64,000 bases of DNA from Methanothrix sp. (GCF_016706325.1 NZ_JADJJX010000001.1:1612001-1676000); one strand, 5' to 3'. Numbered from the stretch's first letter, positions 36,801 through 45,852 are shown. A program made the numbers and translations. Notes: generated by a model not told the origin, from the letters alone.

Positions 36801-37452
36801 TCTGCAAGACCTGCAGATCCTCGGCATTGTCAAGCACTATTAACCTCTGTCCACCTTCCTCCTGCCAGACTTTTAGGGTGGCCTGCACCTGCTCAGGGAG
36901 CTTGTCAGGCCAGTAAGGAAGGCCCATGGCCAGACCGTTCTCGGCAATCTCCGCCTGTATATCCAGGTCGGCCTGGATCCAATGCACTCCCCGGAAGAAC
37001 CGGCCGTAACGATAGCAAAACTCAACTGCCAGCTGGCTCTTGCCCAGGCCACCCATGCCGCTAACTACTACACCGCGTTTATCATGTGAATAGAGCAGGT
37101 ATCGGCCCAGCTCGATCAGGTCATCCTGCCGGCCGGTGAAAACCGCGTTTTGCGAGAAAGGCAGCCTGAAGCCTGGTGGCAAGATGCCACGGTCTGCGAG
37201 CTTCTCAGGAGGAGGCAGTGCTGCCGGTCGGTAAGGAGTCTGCTGCAGGAGTTTCAGGACCTCAGGTGGCAGGATAAAGCTGCCGACTATACTACCCGAT
37301 ACATTGCCGCCAACTGCCACGCCACCTTGTGATGCGCTGGTGAGGGTGATATTGCCCGAAGCCACAGCCTGTTGCAGCTCACTTAAATCATCCTGCCTGA
37401 TCAGGCCTGATGCCAGGCGTTTCAATGCCTCGGCCAGGTATTCTGCTGACAT
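33879..37452 (-). pseudogene. STAND protein with NB-ARC domain and about 17 TPR repeats, interrupted by a frameshift
   Basis: The N-terminal part is a 728-residue frame (35266-37452). It has a GGVAVGGNVSGSIV motif (43-56), a P-loop GMGGLGKS (132-139), Walker B RLIVLDNAED (203-212), LLITSR (228-233) and GDLPLALDLAG (283-293). These are NB-ARC signatures. Then come 42-residue TPRs of the GPDHPNVA type. Near 35342 a 44-bp segment of one repeat is missing, so the frame shifts and stops after 23 residues. The remaining 12 repeats (33879-35354) are open but lack their own start. The 728-residue product may still be functional. STAND proteins act as sensors in defence. Confidence 0.8.
33930..35960 (-). 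repeat. 126-bp tandem repeat array coding for TPRs
   Basis: About 17 copies of a 126-bp unit (42 residues, kinesin-light-chain type), many over 90% identical by eye. Recombination between copies could expand, contract or reset the frame. Confidence 0.9.
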
Positions 37453-37896
37453 CTATGACTCAGACTCCTTACTGCTTTCGTGATATCCTGCGATGATCGT
37501 GCTGCCTGATACACTGCCTCCGACGGCCACGCCTCCGCGGTCGGCAGAGGTGATGCGAACCTCGCTCCTGCTCTCGCCGACTATCTTCTGGAGCTCGGCT
37601 AGCGTCCCTGGTGGAACGGTCAGCTTCTTCAGTTGCCAGGATAGAGCAACCTTGGCGTCAGGATCTTCGGCATTTTTTGCCACATCCTGTATGGCCCTGT
37701 CAACCTCTGGGTCCTTCTTTACCTCTGGTCTGAGAATATTCCACACTTTAACTGCTTTGTCCCAGGCGGCTTCACCGGCTTTGCCGGCTGCAGACTCCAA
37801 GACCTTCATGCCACCGGCGGCAGCAGTGTCCATAAGCTTTGGCAAAAAAGGTGCCAGAATACCAGCCAGTTGACCAGCTAATGCAGCTTCGATCAT
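37453..37896 (-). CDS. Small partner of the STAND protein with shared VGGxVSGS motif
   Basis: A 147-residue protein. The N-terminal 50 residues are hydrophobic/Ala-rich (LAGQLAGILAPFLPKLMDTAAAGG), then a helical acidic segment (PEVKKDPEVDRAIQDVAKNAED), then the motif GGVAVGGSVSGSTI (121-134). That motif is nearly identical to residues 43-56 of the downstream STAND protein. The stop directly precedes the next ATG (TAG-ATG), so the two are co-translated. gaggga precedes its own ATG. The shared motif suggests co-assembly. I know no confirmed function. Confidence 0.65.
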   Translation of the reverse strand: MIEAALAGQLAGILAPFLPKLMDTAAAGGMKVLESAAGKAGEAAWDKAVKVWNILRPEVKKDPEVDRAIQDVAKNAEDPDAKVALSWQLKKLTVPPGTLAELQKIVGESRSEVRITSADRGGVAVGGSVSGSTIIAGYHESSKESES

Positions 37897-38082
37897 GTCT
37901 TATCCCTCGATTATCTAATACAACTGTTTTCTAGTACAATTATTACTATTTAGTTATGGCCCCGAATGGTGCTTGATTTAATATGTAAATGGCACTCGGA
38001 TGTCTGGCATGCTATGCCGGGGTAGCGTGCCATAAATGCTGCAAAATCTCAGTGGCCCCGTATCCTGATTCTACTCACTCCT

Positions 38083-38481
38083 TCAGAAATACCTATTACC
38101 TGTTATCCAATCCTCGTTTATATCCATCATGATGCAAACCGCTACACTCAGAAGCGATTGATCATTCGAATATGCTCCTGATACGAGACTTCTTCGTTTC
38201 AGTTCCTTGTTGATCCTTTCTAGGCCGTTGGTAGTCCGGATCCGCCTCCGGTGCTGTCTAGGAAATTATTTGTAGTTCCAAAGATCAAATCTGAAGCTAT
38301 CAACCGCGTCTGCTGACTTTTTGGCCCCCCTATCATCAAGAATGACTGCCTGCTCCTGCATCTTGCACTCATCCTCAAGAGAATCCTTCAGCATATAAGC
38401 AACCTCTTTTTTATCTTTCTTGGGTATGTTCTTGAGCACGGCTCTCATGAAATGAACATACCCCTTTCCTAAGAACACCAA
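38083..38481 (-). pseudogene. IS256-family transposase C-terminal remnant
   Basis: The 71-residue frame GYVHFMRAVLKNIPKKDKKEVAYML ends LWNY. After a frameshift near 38266 the other frame continues HRRRIRTTNGLERINKELKRRS and WITGNRYF, ending at 38083. This is the last third of an IS256 transposase. The rest is missing. Confidence 0.8.
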
Positions 38482-38485
38482 TATG

Positions 38486-39063
38486 GTATAGCTTTTTTGT
38501 CGATATTTAGATCATCCAACAAATAAATTAGCTTTTAGGTCAAAAGAATTATTCGGGTGACTCTTTTTTTGACGCTAATCCTTGTATATTGGTGATTTCG
38601 GTTCATTTCTAGAAAATTCTTAGCTATATTAAAGAAATCTTAAATATTCGACCCTATTATCTTGAAATCCTCTCATTTACAGATCAATTCTTTGAATGCC
38701 ACAACAGTTCTTTCCAAATCGCTAAATTATATTTTTTAAAAAAGATCTGGCAGTGGATTTAGGCTGTGAATTATTTTATCTAAATTAGTGTTTTTCCTAG
38801 GATAAATGATCGAAACCACGTTAAATCTATTTATAATGGCATGATAATTCTTTTTTGACGCAAAACCCTTGTCGCAAATGATTATATCTTCTGATTTGAT
38901 AATTTTAGAGCGATATAGCTTTTTAAGGAACAGAATAAGCAATTCAAAGTCGTTAAGCGAATCATTGAAGATTTCTAATCCTAAAAGTTCATTATCTTGA
39001 TTTATCGCCAAAATTAACTTAAATCCAACATAATATCCAATGGATGGGCAATATGGATATTTA
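38486..39063 (-). pseudogene. Decayed IS4-type transposase, C-terminal part
   Basis: A 114-codon frame (KYPYCPSIGYYVGFKLILAINQDNELLGLEIF, DKGFASKKNY) is a DDE transposase fragment. In other frames it continues as YNLAIWKELLWHSKN and FNIAKNFLEMNRNHQY with stops. It is AT-rich, unlike the host. The IS21-type element cut it at 39063; the other half begins at 41465 and joins in frame as RYKYPYCPS when the insert and one target copy are removed. Confidence 0.7.
39058..39063. repeat. Target-site duplication, left copy (tattta)
   Basis: The same 6 bp flank the element on the right at 41465-41470. Six bp is in the range typical for IS21 insertion. Confidence 0.85.
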
Positions 39064-39159
39064 TGTATCCGCCGGTCCAAATTTGACCCCCCGCGCCGAT
39101 CCGATTTTGACCCCCTTAGACGACTAACCTAACTCATAGAGTATAAAGTTCACGTCTCG

Positions 39160-39866
39160 CTACTTTCTGCGGAAACTCTCTCCGTTCATGTTCAGTATCA
39201 GCGCGTGGTGGGTAATCCTATCCAGAATTGCTGCGGTTAGAGTCCTGTCATGGAATACCTTCACCCAATCTGAAAATCCCAGGTTCGAGGTAATGATAGT
39301 ACTCATAGTCTCATATCGTGCTGCAAGCAACTGAAATAGCAATTCAGCAGCAGCGAGATCAAATGTTACGTACCCAAGCTCATCAATTATGAGGAGATCA
39401 ACCTTTTTAAACTGTTTGATATAAATTGAGAGCCTGTTATCTTTTCTCGCTTCGATCATCTCATTGACCAATGCCGCTGCGGAGCGAAATACAACTCGAT
39501 AGTTCTCCTCGCATGCTTTGATCCCTACCGCAATAGCCATATGAGTCTTGCCGGTTCCTGAATTTCCGATGAGAATAACATTCCTCCTTTCTTTAAGAAA
39601 CGCAAGCGCTTTTAGTTCAGGAATAGCCTCTCGCCCATCTTGTGGCAAATCATCCATCAATAGATCCTCGAACCTCTTTTTGTCGGAAAGCCGGCTTGCC
39701 GAAGCGCTCTCATCTGGCGGTTCAGATGTCTCTTGTCGAGTTCGGACTGCAATGCTGAAGTCAGAAACTGCAGCATATCCTCATTATCAGGCTGATAGTC
39801 CAGGACGTAGTTGTAGACTCCGCTCAGTCGCAACTGTTTACATAGATCTGCAAGATTCGGTTCCAC
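39160..39866 (-). pseudogene. istB: IS21 helper ATPase, one frameshift
   Basis: The N-terminal frame (39657-39866, GTG start) ends after ALRQAGFPTK, and the second frame continues KRFEDLLMDDLPQ with Walker A GNSGTGKT and LLIIDELGY. One A is missing in a run of five (plus-strand T5 at 39677-39681). With one more base the protein is full length (about 235 residues). It could be a consensus error, slippage or real inactivation. Confidence 0.85.
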
Positions 39867-39869
39867 AGT

Positions 39870-41361
39870 CTATCCCTCCATAAACTGATCGAATATGGTG
39901 AGATCCGGCTCCAGGACCTCGAAACCACCCTCGATGTCAAAGGGCTCAACCATCAGAGCATTGGTTTGATGAAGCAAAAACCGAATGCTATCGCTGGTCG
40001 GATGGATGTTCTGTTCTTTTAGGATCGCAAGAGCGGTTGAAAATTTTTCAGGGGGGTCTCTTTTATCAGGTCAAGAATAGGCAGAATTTTTTTTGGATCA
40101 TTCGCATAATAGCTATTGAAAGCATCCCGAATCAGTTCATCTGCCTGAGCTAAAACTCTGGAATTTGGGAGCGCACCCGGTTTGCGATGAAAAGTCTTGA
40201 TGTAATGAGCGATATCAAGCGAATACTTCTGATTCCCAGCCAATCGACGATGAACTGCAATGATATCGTTTCCATCAAGGAACTCGATCCTATCCACCAA
40301 CATCTTCAGTGTAATATATCGAGGACGGTATGTATCCGGAATTGAGTAGAAGTTCCCGTCAAATTTTACCAATGAATACCGCGAAATAGTTGCACGTTTC
40401 AGTTCGCAGTTTTCAAATTCGAGTGTTGGCAATGGATGCATCAAGGCTCGCTCTTGATCAAGGCCCTGGACCGGCACATCGGATCGACGATAGACAGGAT
40501 GGCCGTTTATCTCGCCAAGGCGCATTTTTAGCCATTCAGCAGCCTCATTTATGGATGCAAATGAACTCCTTTCGCTGAAAGTGGCACGCCGGACATAGCC
40601 TACACTTTCTTCGTCTGTCCCTTTCTCGTTAGGTGAAGCTGGATTGCAGACACAGGGCTGAAAACCGAAATGCATAGAGAATTCCAGAAATTTATCATTG
40701 AACTGCTGCTTTCGAGAATCGTATACAGCAGCCATTCTGTCATAGAATATCGCCTCGGGAACTGAGCCGATCTCGCGGAAGAATTCGATGTGGGCCTGGA
40801 TCACTTCCAGACGGGTTGATCTGTTATAGAGGCGAGCAAATCGATAGAGCGAGAAGGGCAAGACGAAGACCGCAAGGTAGAATTTCTGCCATACTCCGGC
40901 GATATTGAGTGTGACTTCGCCCCAATCGAATTCTGCACGCTGACCAATGCGCGGCTCCTGCAAGATAAACACCTCTCGGGGTGCATTAGTGCGTTTCCAG
41001 CGGACAACTTCGTCCTTGACCGTGGTATAACCTATTTTATGACCATCCTGGACGAGAAGCTCCCAGATTCTTTTTGCCGTGAGTCGTTGTTTTTGGGGCA
41101 TCCCATGTTTGACTCAAGATATTGATGTATCTTCTGACGGACAAGATCAGTGAGAACGCGAGAGGGTTGAACGATCTTTCGGTTTTTGGGAATGATCTCC
41201 TCCGCCAATCCTTCTTGCACATCTTTGACCTGATGAAGATACTTTTTCACAGTGTTCCGGGATATGTTCAGTTCGCGGGCTACTTTTTTGTAGGACTTAT
41301 GGAGTTCGTACAGGTCTACGATTCTACGTACATCTGCCATCGTTTTCACCTTACCGCCCAC
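39870..41361 (-). pseudogene. istA: IS21 transposase, two frameshifts
   Basis: The N-terminus (41032-41361) has a helix-turn-helix (SYKKVARELNISRNTVKKYL). The frame then changes at 41089-41110 to MPQKQRLTAKRIWELL and the integrase core (GQRAEFDWGEV, VFYDRMAAVYD-like, CNPASPNEKGTDE). A second shift at the G6 run 40051-40056 leads to EKFSTALAILKEQ and the end FDQFMEG. The D, D, E core residues are present in the middle frame. The istB GTG follows the stop by 3 bp. Confidence 0.85.
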
Positions 41362-41464
41362 CTCTCAGAGTACTTGGAGAGGGAAGGCTTTCCTTTTTGG
41401 GGGGGGGTCAAAAACGACCTGGCGTTTCCTTAAATAGGGGGTCAAAATTGAGTCGGCGAATACA

Positions 41465-41640
41465 TATTTATATCTTTTATCCCCTTTACATATTCTATTC
41501 CTGTTTCTCCGCGATTTTATTAGCTTTTGGAGAAGTGTATAGTCCTAAATGTTTCGGGACTACACATAGCTCTTGGAGAAGCGATAATCTCAAGTAACTT
41601 GATGACTAAAACCTATTTTGGATGCTGGATATCAGGAATC
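41465..41640 (-). pseudogene. Right-hand part of the IS4-type transposase cut by IS21
   Basis: The minus strand reads KLIKSRRNRNRICKGDKRYKY up to the target duplication, and in another frame VPKHLGLYTSPKANKIAEKQ. Both fit the catalytic-core start of the transposase at 38486-39063. Stops and shifts show it was already decayed. A near-palindrome at 41536-41566 (tgtatagtcc...ggactacaca) lies inside it. Confidence 0.55.
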
Positions 41641-41878
41641 AACAGAGGTAGCATATCATTCAACCTCTTTTGGTGGTTCAACCTGTTATTAAGCGTCCAA
41701 ATTACTTAATACTTGCGATATGTATTTGAATTCATGATTTAGACATATCCCAAAGTTTAATCCAAAAATATCCGGAATTTATAGGTTAATTTTAAATCTA
41801 GCAAGAGTGAAGCCTTAAGTTGAAATGGATTTCGCAGAGGGATAATCTTTATCTTCCAGCAGATTCTCAGATCAGCTG
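41641..41878. other. AT-rich leader region of the DUF262 operon
   Basis: No gene is supported. aattttaaatc at about 41789-41799 could be a TATA box about 80-90 bp before the ATG at 41879. No clear Shine-Dalgarno precedes that ATG. Confidence 0.3.
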
Positions 41879-42922
41879 ATGAAGCGCAGGCTGAATTTCC
41901 AGACTATCTCCTGGTTTAGAGATTTATATATACGAAACTTGCTTAACCTTGATCCCAAATATCAGAGAAGAAGCGTGTGGACGCAAGAATATAAAGATAA
42001 TTTTATAGATACAATTCTCCTCGAATATCCATCTCCTTCGATCTTCCTTTATGAAGAAATTGATTCAAATGGGCACGCTAAATATAATGTGGTCGATGGA
42101 AAGCAACGCCTTACAACCGTTTTTGAGTTTGTTGAGGATAGATTTCCCGTTAGTGATGTCGCTGGTAAAAAGAGCTTTCGCGGAAAATATTTCTCTAATT
42201 TAGATATTGAGGATAAGGTCAATTTCTGGAATTATTTGTTTTCTGTTGAATACATCCCCACCAATCAAGAGGAGATAATCAACGACATATTTAATCGGAT
42301 TAACCGTAATGTGGCCAAGCTTACGTCTCAAGAACTGAGACATGCTCGCTTCAGTGGAGATTTTATCAGAACAGCTGAAGACTTGACCGAGTTTATGTCT
42401 ACAAGATTGCCTCAAAACTTCCCACGGTTCGACGCGAAATCTAAGCGTCAGATGAAAGATGTGGAATTAACAGCTCATTTGCTTTTGCTTCTCGAAGAGG
42501 GACCAAAGGGATATTCTCAGGACGACTTGGATAAAGCTTTCGCGGAGAAGGATATGTCTTGGAACTCAAGGCAAGAAATAGAATCCGAATTCAGAGAAGT
42601 TATTGATATTATTAATAAAGTAGTCGAAGATCAAGATTATGGTGCCGATCTACAAAGATCAAGATACCATAATCAGGCAGATTTCTACTCGCTATTTGGT
42701 GCAATTGCACTATTGAATAGAGAGGGCAAGTTGCCTGAGTCAAATAAGTTAGCTGGAAACTTAACTAAATTTGTGAATATAGTCGGAAACGAAGAAGAAC
42801 GTCTTAAGGACGAAAATGCGAAAAGATATTATGAAGCAACAAGGGCCGCCTCAAATGACAGTGGTCCCAGAAAAGATAGAATCGATATAATTAAAAATAT
42901 TATTTTGTTAAATGTAACATGA
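41879..42922 (+). CDS. DUF262 (GmrSD N-terminal / ParB-like) domain protein
   Basis: A 347-residue protein. It has the two DUF262 signatures: YQRRSVW (28-34) and VVDGKQRLTTVFEF (71-84, DGxQR motif). IFNRINRNVAKLTSQELRHARF follows, then a helical C-terminal half. DUF262 is the N-terminal domain of the type IV restriction enzyme GmrSD, where the DGQQR motif binds or hydrolyses nucleotides. Here no HNH nuclease domain follows; instead a RelA/SpoT-domain gene overlaps its stop by 4 bp. Codon use is AT-rich compared with the core genes, pointing to transfer. It is probably the sensor or antitoxin half of a defence pair. Confidence 0.85.
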   Translation: MKRRLNFQTISWFRDLYIRNLLNLDPKYQRRSVWTQEYKDNFIDTILLEYPSPSIFLYEEIDSNGHAKYNVVDGKQRLTTVFEFVEDRFPVSDVAGKKSFRGKYFSNLDIEDKVNFWNYLFSVEYIPTNQEEIINDIFNRINRNVAKLTSQELRHARFSGDFIRTAEDLTEFMSTRLPQNFPRFDAKSKRQMKDVELTAHLLLLLEEGPKGYSQDDLDKAFAEKDMSWNSRQEIESEFREVIDIINKVVEDQDYGADLQRSRYHNQADFYSLFGAIALLNREGKLPESNKLAGNLTKFVNIVGNEEERLKDENAKRYYEATRAASNDSGPRKDRIDIIKNIILLNVT

Positions 42923-43917
42923 TAATCCCTTCACGTTTGCAGCAGCAGTTTAATTATATATCTCCTTATCTTAAACACACCAGCAAAACAGTTGATACAA
43001 CAGTATCTACTTTTTGCAGTAAATCTGGATTTGCATATATTAATCGCATAAAGACATTAGATTCGTTAGCAGAAAAAATCGAGACCGGTCGATTCGAGAG
43101 ATGGTCCGATATTGATGATTTGTTTGCATGCACTATAATTATTCCTAACCTCAGCTATGAAGAGAATGTTATAAAATTCCTAAAAACCACTTTTTGCGAG
43201 GTTCATCTTAAACGAAGAGGGACTACACTAAAGGCTCCAGATGTTTTCAGGTTTGATTCTACGAGATTCATCGGCAAATTAATTTCTAGGGAAGGCGACG
43301 AAAATAATCCAATATTCAATATTAAATTTGAGATTCAAATTCGCACGGCGTTTGAACATGCCTGGATTGCAGCTACGCATCCGTTAATATATAAGAGCGA
43401 AAAAATTGATTGGAAACGCTACAGACTGGCCGCTCAGCTTAAAGCAGTTGTTGAACAGATGGACATGCTTGTGATGGGTTTTGATCAAGCATCAGAATTC
43501 ATTTCAGAAAACGCATGGCCAGAGGTAGAGGCAAAACAAACAATAATAGAGCAAATCAAGAATGCTTTTTTGAAAAATCAACTCCCGAAGGAACTCGAAC
43601 CAAAGGATTGGACACGATTCAGTGACAATATTTACAACATGCTCATTGCAACGAATGAAGCTCAGGAGATGAACCCAATCAAGCGACATAGATATGTTAA
43701 GGCCGGTTTAAAGATCATTATCAAAGAGCTTGATGAACTCAAGCCACCTCAAGTTCCTATAAGCATATCTCTTGTCCAATTAATTTTTGGTATTTTATCA
43801 AAACATAAGTTCTTAAAACCACCACTTGGCGGTTACATTCCCATAATAACTAATGAATTATTAATCTTTTACCCTTCAGTAAAGGTGTTTGAAAAGTCCT
43901 TCCTTTTTGAAAATTGA
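42919..43917 (+). CDS. RelA/SpoT nucleotidyltransferase-domain protein
   Basis: A 332-residue protein. It has INRIKTLDSLAEKI (41-54, basic substrate site), WSDIDDLFACTIIIP (62-76, the DDL motif but Thr where synthetases have Arg), and FEIQIRTAFEHAW (137-149, the catalytic Glu and QxRT). A separate helical and hydrophobic C-terminal region follows. It lacks HD, TGS and ACT domains, so it is a small synthetase-like enzyme. Such domains make (p)ppGpp or pyrophosphorylate tRNA in toxins. ATGA overlap with the DUF262 gene shows translational coupling. Product chemistry is inferred, not shown. Confidence 0.82.
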   Translation: MIIPSRLQQQFNYISPYLKHTSKTVDTTVSTFCSKSGFAYINRIKTLDSLAEKIETGRFERWSDIDDLFACTIIIPNLSYEENVIKFLKTTFCEVHLKRRGTTLKAPDVFRFDSTRFIGKLISREGDENNPIFNIKFEIQIRTAFEHAWIAATHPLIYKSEKIDWKRYRLAAQLKAVVEQMDMLVMGFDQASEFISENAWPEVEAKQTIIEQIKNAFLKNQLPKELEPKDWTRFSDNIYNMLIATNEAQEMNPIKRHRYVKAGLKIIIKELDELKPPQVPISISLVQLIFGILSKHKFLKPPLGGYIPIITNELLIFYPSVKVFEKSFLFEN

Positions 43918-44082
43918 CGACTTAAGTCGCCCTTTTCAATATGGCATTTGCCGTTGTCTTCGCCTCCCTGGATTTAACTTCAGCAGAAACAGCTCATCAA
44001 GCCCTTTTCCCTCCCCAGGGGATGAGATTATTGCGATCCTTTCTGCCATTCCAATAGTGGCCATCTATATTAAAATCAAACT

Positions 44083-44133
44083 GCGCGCGGCCACCCCGCC
44101 CTAAAGGGACGGGGTATGCTTCGGGCCGCGCGC
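44083..44133. repeat. Nested hairpin at one end of the IS200-type remnant
   Basis: An inner stem ccccg/cgggg (44094-44098 / 44110-44114), with cccta-aggg inside, is enclosed by a perfect outer 10-bp stem gcgcgcggcc / ggccgcgcgc (44083-44092 / 44124-44133). The inner sequence resembles the hairpin at 44742. Confidence 0.8.
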
Positions 44134-44149
44134 TGCCGTTCTCCGGAAT

Positions 44150-44625
44150 TCAGAAATCATCCAGTCTTCGTTGACCTGAAGCCCTTGACTTGAAAAATCG
44201 GACCTCTGTTACAGCTTTTCCTTGAGACTCCCTAATATAGTGCGCAATTGTGTCAGCAGTTACATTTCCTACAGAACGAAAAAATTTGCCGCTTGACCAT
44301 AGATTTCCACCCCAATAGCGTTTTTCAATTCAAGATGAAGCCTGAACAATCAATAAGAACTGCATCCTTTCAAGTATTGAACAAATCTTGATAGAGATAT
44401 GCTTGGCTGGAATTCCAGGAACAAGTGAACGTGATCCTCTACAATTTCCATTGCATGAATCTTGTAGCCTTACTCCATGTAAATATTTCTAAGGATCAAC
44501 TTGCAATCCTTTTTAACTTGCCTATCGTAGAATATTCTGTATCGGTACTTAGGCACCAGTACGATGTGGTAGGTTATCTGACCATAGCCATGGCTAAAAC
44601 TGCACAACTCCAAGCTTATCACATC
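44150..44625 (-). pseudogene. tnpA: IS200-type transposase remnant
   Basis: Pieces in several frames read HGYGQITYHIVLVPKYRYRIFY, AMEIVEDHVHLFLEF (HUH motif), SLSRFVQYLKG, RYWGGNLWSSGKFFRSVGNV and TADTIAHYIRESQGKAV with the Tyr helix. It has at least one stop and two frameshifts. It ends at 44150. Confidence 0.8.
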
Positions 44626-44741
44626 CTAGCCATAGGTGGCTGGCACCACCTGTGGCTAAGGTGCTTAAAGGCCTCATTTTAAAAGAAGGGACGGTTTATT
44701 GAATTAGATAGCAGAAAAGAAGAGGCGAGGGTTCACTTCAT

Positions 44742-44761
44742 CCCCGACCTGAAGGTCGGGG
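44742..44761. repeat. Hairpin at the other end of the IS200-type remnant
   Basis: A perfect 9-bp stem ccccgacct/aggtcgggg with a two-base loop. It is 74 bp from the end of hemB. Confidence 0.85.
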
Positions 44762-44835
44762 TATTCGCGACCCTCTGCACACCCGTTGTAATAAAAACGT
44801 TATCAGTTATAATTCTATCCATGGCAACTGCTCCT

Positions 44836-45792
44836 TCATCCTTCGCATTGCCTGGCATACTCCTTCGCCCAGTAGGTGATGATCATATCCGCCCCCGCCC
44901 TCTTTATGCACATCAACGACTCCAGAAAGGCGGCCCGCTCATCCAGCCACCCCCTCTCGGCGGCGGCCTGGATCATGGAGTACTCGCCCGATACCTGATA
45001 GGCACAGGTGGGCATGCCGAACATCTCCTTTACCGCCCGCAGCACATCCAGATAGGGCATGGCCGGCTTTATCATCACCATATCCGCCCCCTCCTCGATA
45101 TCCAGCTGCACCTCCCAGAGGGCTTCGGCAAAGTTGGCCGGGTCCATCTGATATCCCCGCCTGTCGCCAAAAGCGAAGCCCGACTGGGCCGCCTCCCGGA
45201 AGGGGCCGTAGAAGGTAGAGGCATACTTGGCGGAATAAGAGAGGATGGGAGTATCAGCAAATCCCTCCCAATCCAAAGAGGTGCGAATGGCCCGCACCAT
45301 ATGATCCATCATCCCGCTGGGGGCGACGATATCCGCCCCCGCCTGGGCCTGGCTCACAGCCACCTCGCCGAGCAGGGGAAGGGTCTCATCATTTAGCACC
45401 CTCTCTCCCTGGACCAGACCACAGTGGCCGTGGCTGGTGTACTCACACAGGCACAGATCAGTGATGACCACCAGATCGGTGCACTCCTTGATCGCCCGCA
45501 CCGCCTTTTGGATCACACCCTCGGGATCGGCGGCAGCAGAGCCCATCTCATCCTTGAAGGAGGGCAGACCGAAGAGGAGCACCGCCGGCACTCCCAGATC
45601 CTCCAGCGCCCCCGCCTCATTGGCTGCACTCTCAATGCTCTGATGATACTGACCAGGCATGGATTCTATCATCCTCGGCCCGGATATCCTCTCATCCACG
45701 AAGATGGGCTGAATCAGGTCCTGCAGGCCCAGATCCGTCTCCCTTACCATCTCCCTGATCCCCGGCACTCTCAGCCGCCTCATTCTCCTCAT
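44836..45792 (-). CDS. hemB: Porphobilinogen synthase
   Basis: A 318-residue enzyme that condenses two 5-aminolevulinates. It has DLCLCEYTSHGHCG (zinc-site cysteines), SYSAKYASTFYGPFREAA (Schiff-base Lys region) and MIKPAMPYLD (second active-site Lys). The ATG at 45792 follows ggagg; a longer frame starts at 45822. It is the last gene of the heme operon. Confidence 0.93.
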   Translation of the reverse strand: MRRMRRLRVPGIREMVRETDLGLQDLIQPIFVDERISGPRMIESMPGQYHQSIESAANEAGALEDLGVPAVLLFGLPSFKDEMGSAAADPEGVIQKAVRAIKECTDLVVITDLCLCEYTSHGHCGLVQGERVLNDETLPLLGEVAVSQAQAGADIVAPSGMMDHMVRAIRTSLDWEGFADTPILSYSAKYASTFYGPFREAAQSGFAFGDRRGYQMDPANFAEALWEVQLDIEEGADMVMIKPAMPYLDVLRAVKEMFGMPTCAYQVSGEYSMIQAAAERGWLDERAAFLESLMCIKRAGADMIITYWAKEYARQCEG

Positions 45793-45852
45793 CTCTTCTC
45801 CTCCAGCCGGAACAGCTCGCATAATGAATTCAGTATCTGCACGTCCCCCCTC

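Larger units (their letters stand above)
39064..41464. mobile_element. IS21-family insertion sequence (2,401 bp)
   Basis: The ends are inverted repeats of about 28 bp: the left begins TGTATCCGCCG and runs to TTTGACCCCC; the right, read inward, begins TGTATTCGCCG and runs to TTTGACCCCC. Each end has a second inner copy of the TTTTGACCCCC motif, as in IS21. Two genes, istA and istB, lie on the minus strand, both frameshifted. Flanks carry a perfect 6-bp duplication, so insertion is recent. Confidence 0.93.
44083..44775. mobile_element. Decayed IS200/IS605-type element
   Basis: Two related subterminal hairpins (ccccg-ccct-aagg-cgggg at 44094 and ccccgacct/aggtcgggg at 44742-44761, both followed by gtatNc) bracket a broken tnpA on the minus strand. 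This is the architecture of IS200-type single-strand transposons. No tnpB is present. Confidence 0.75.
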
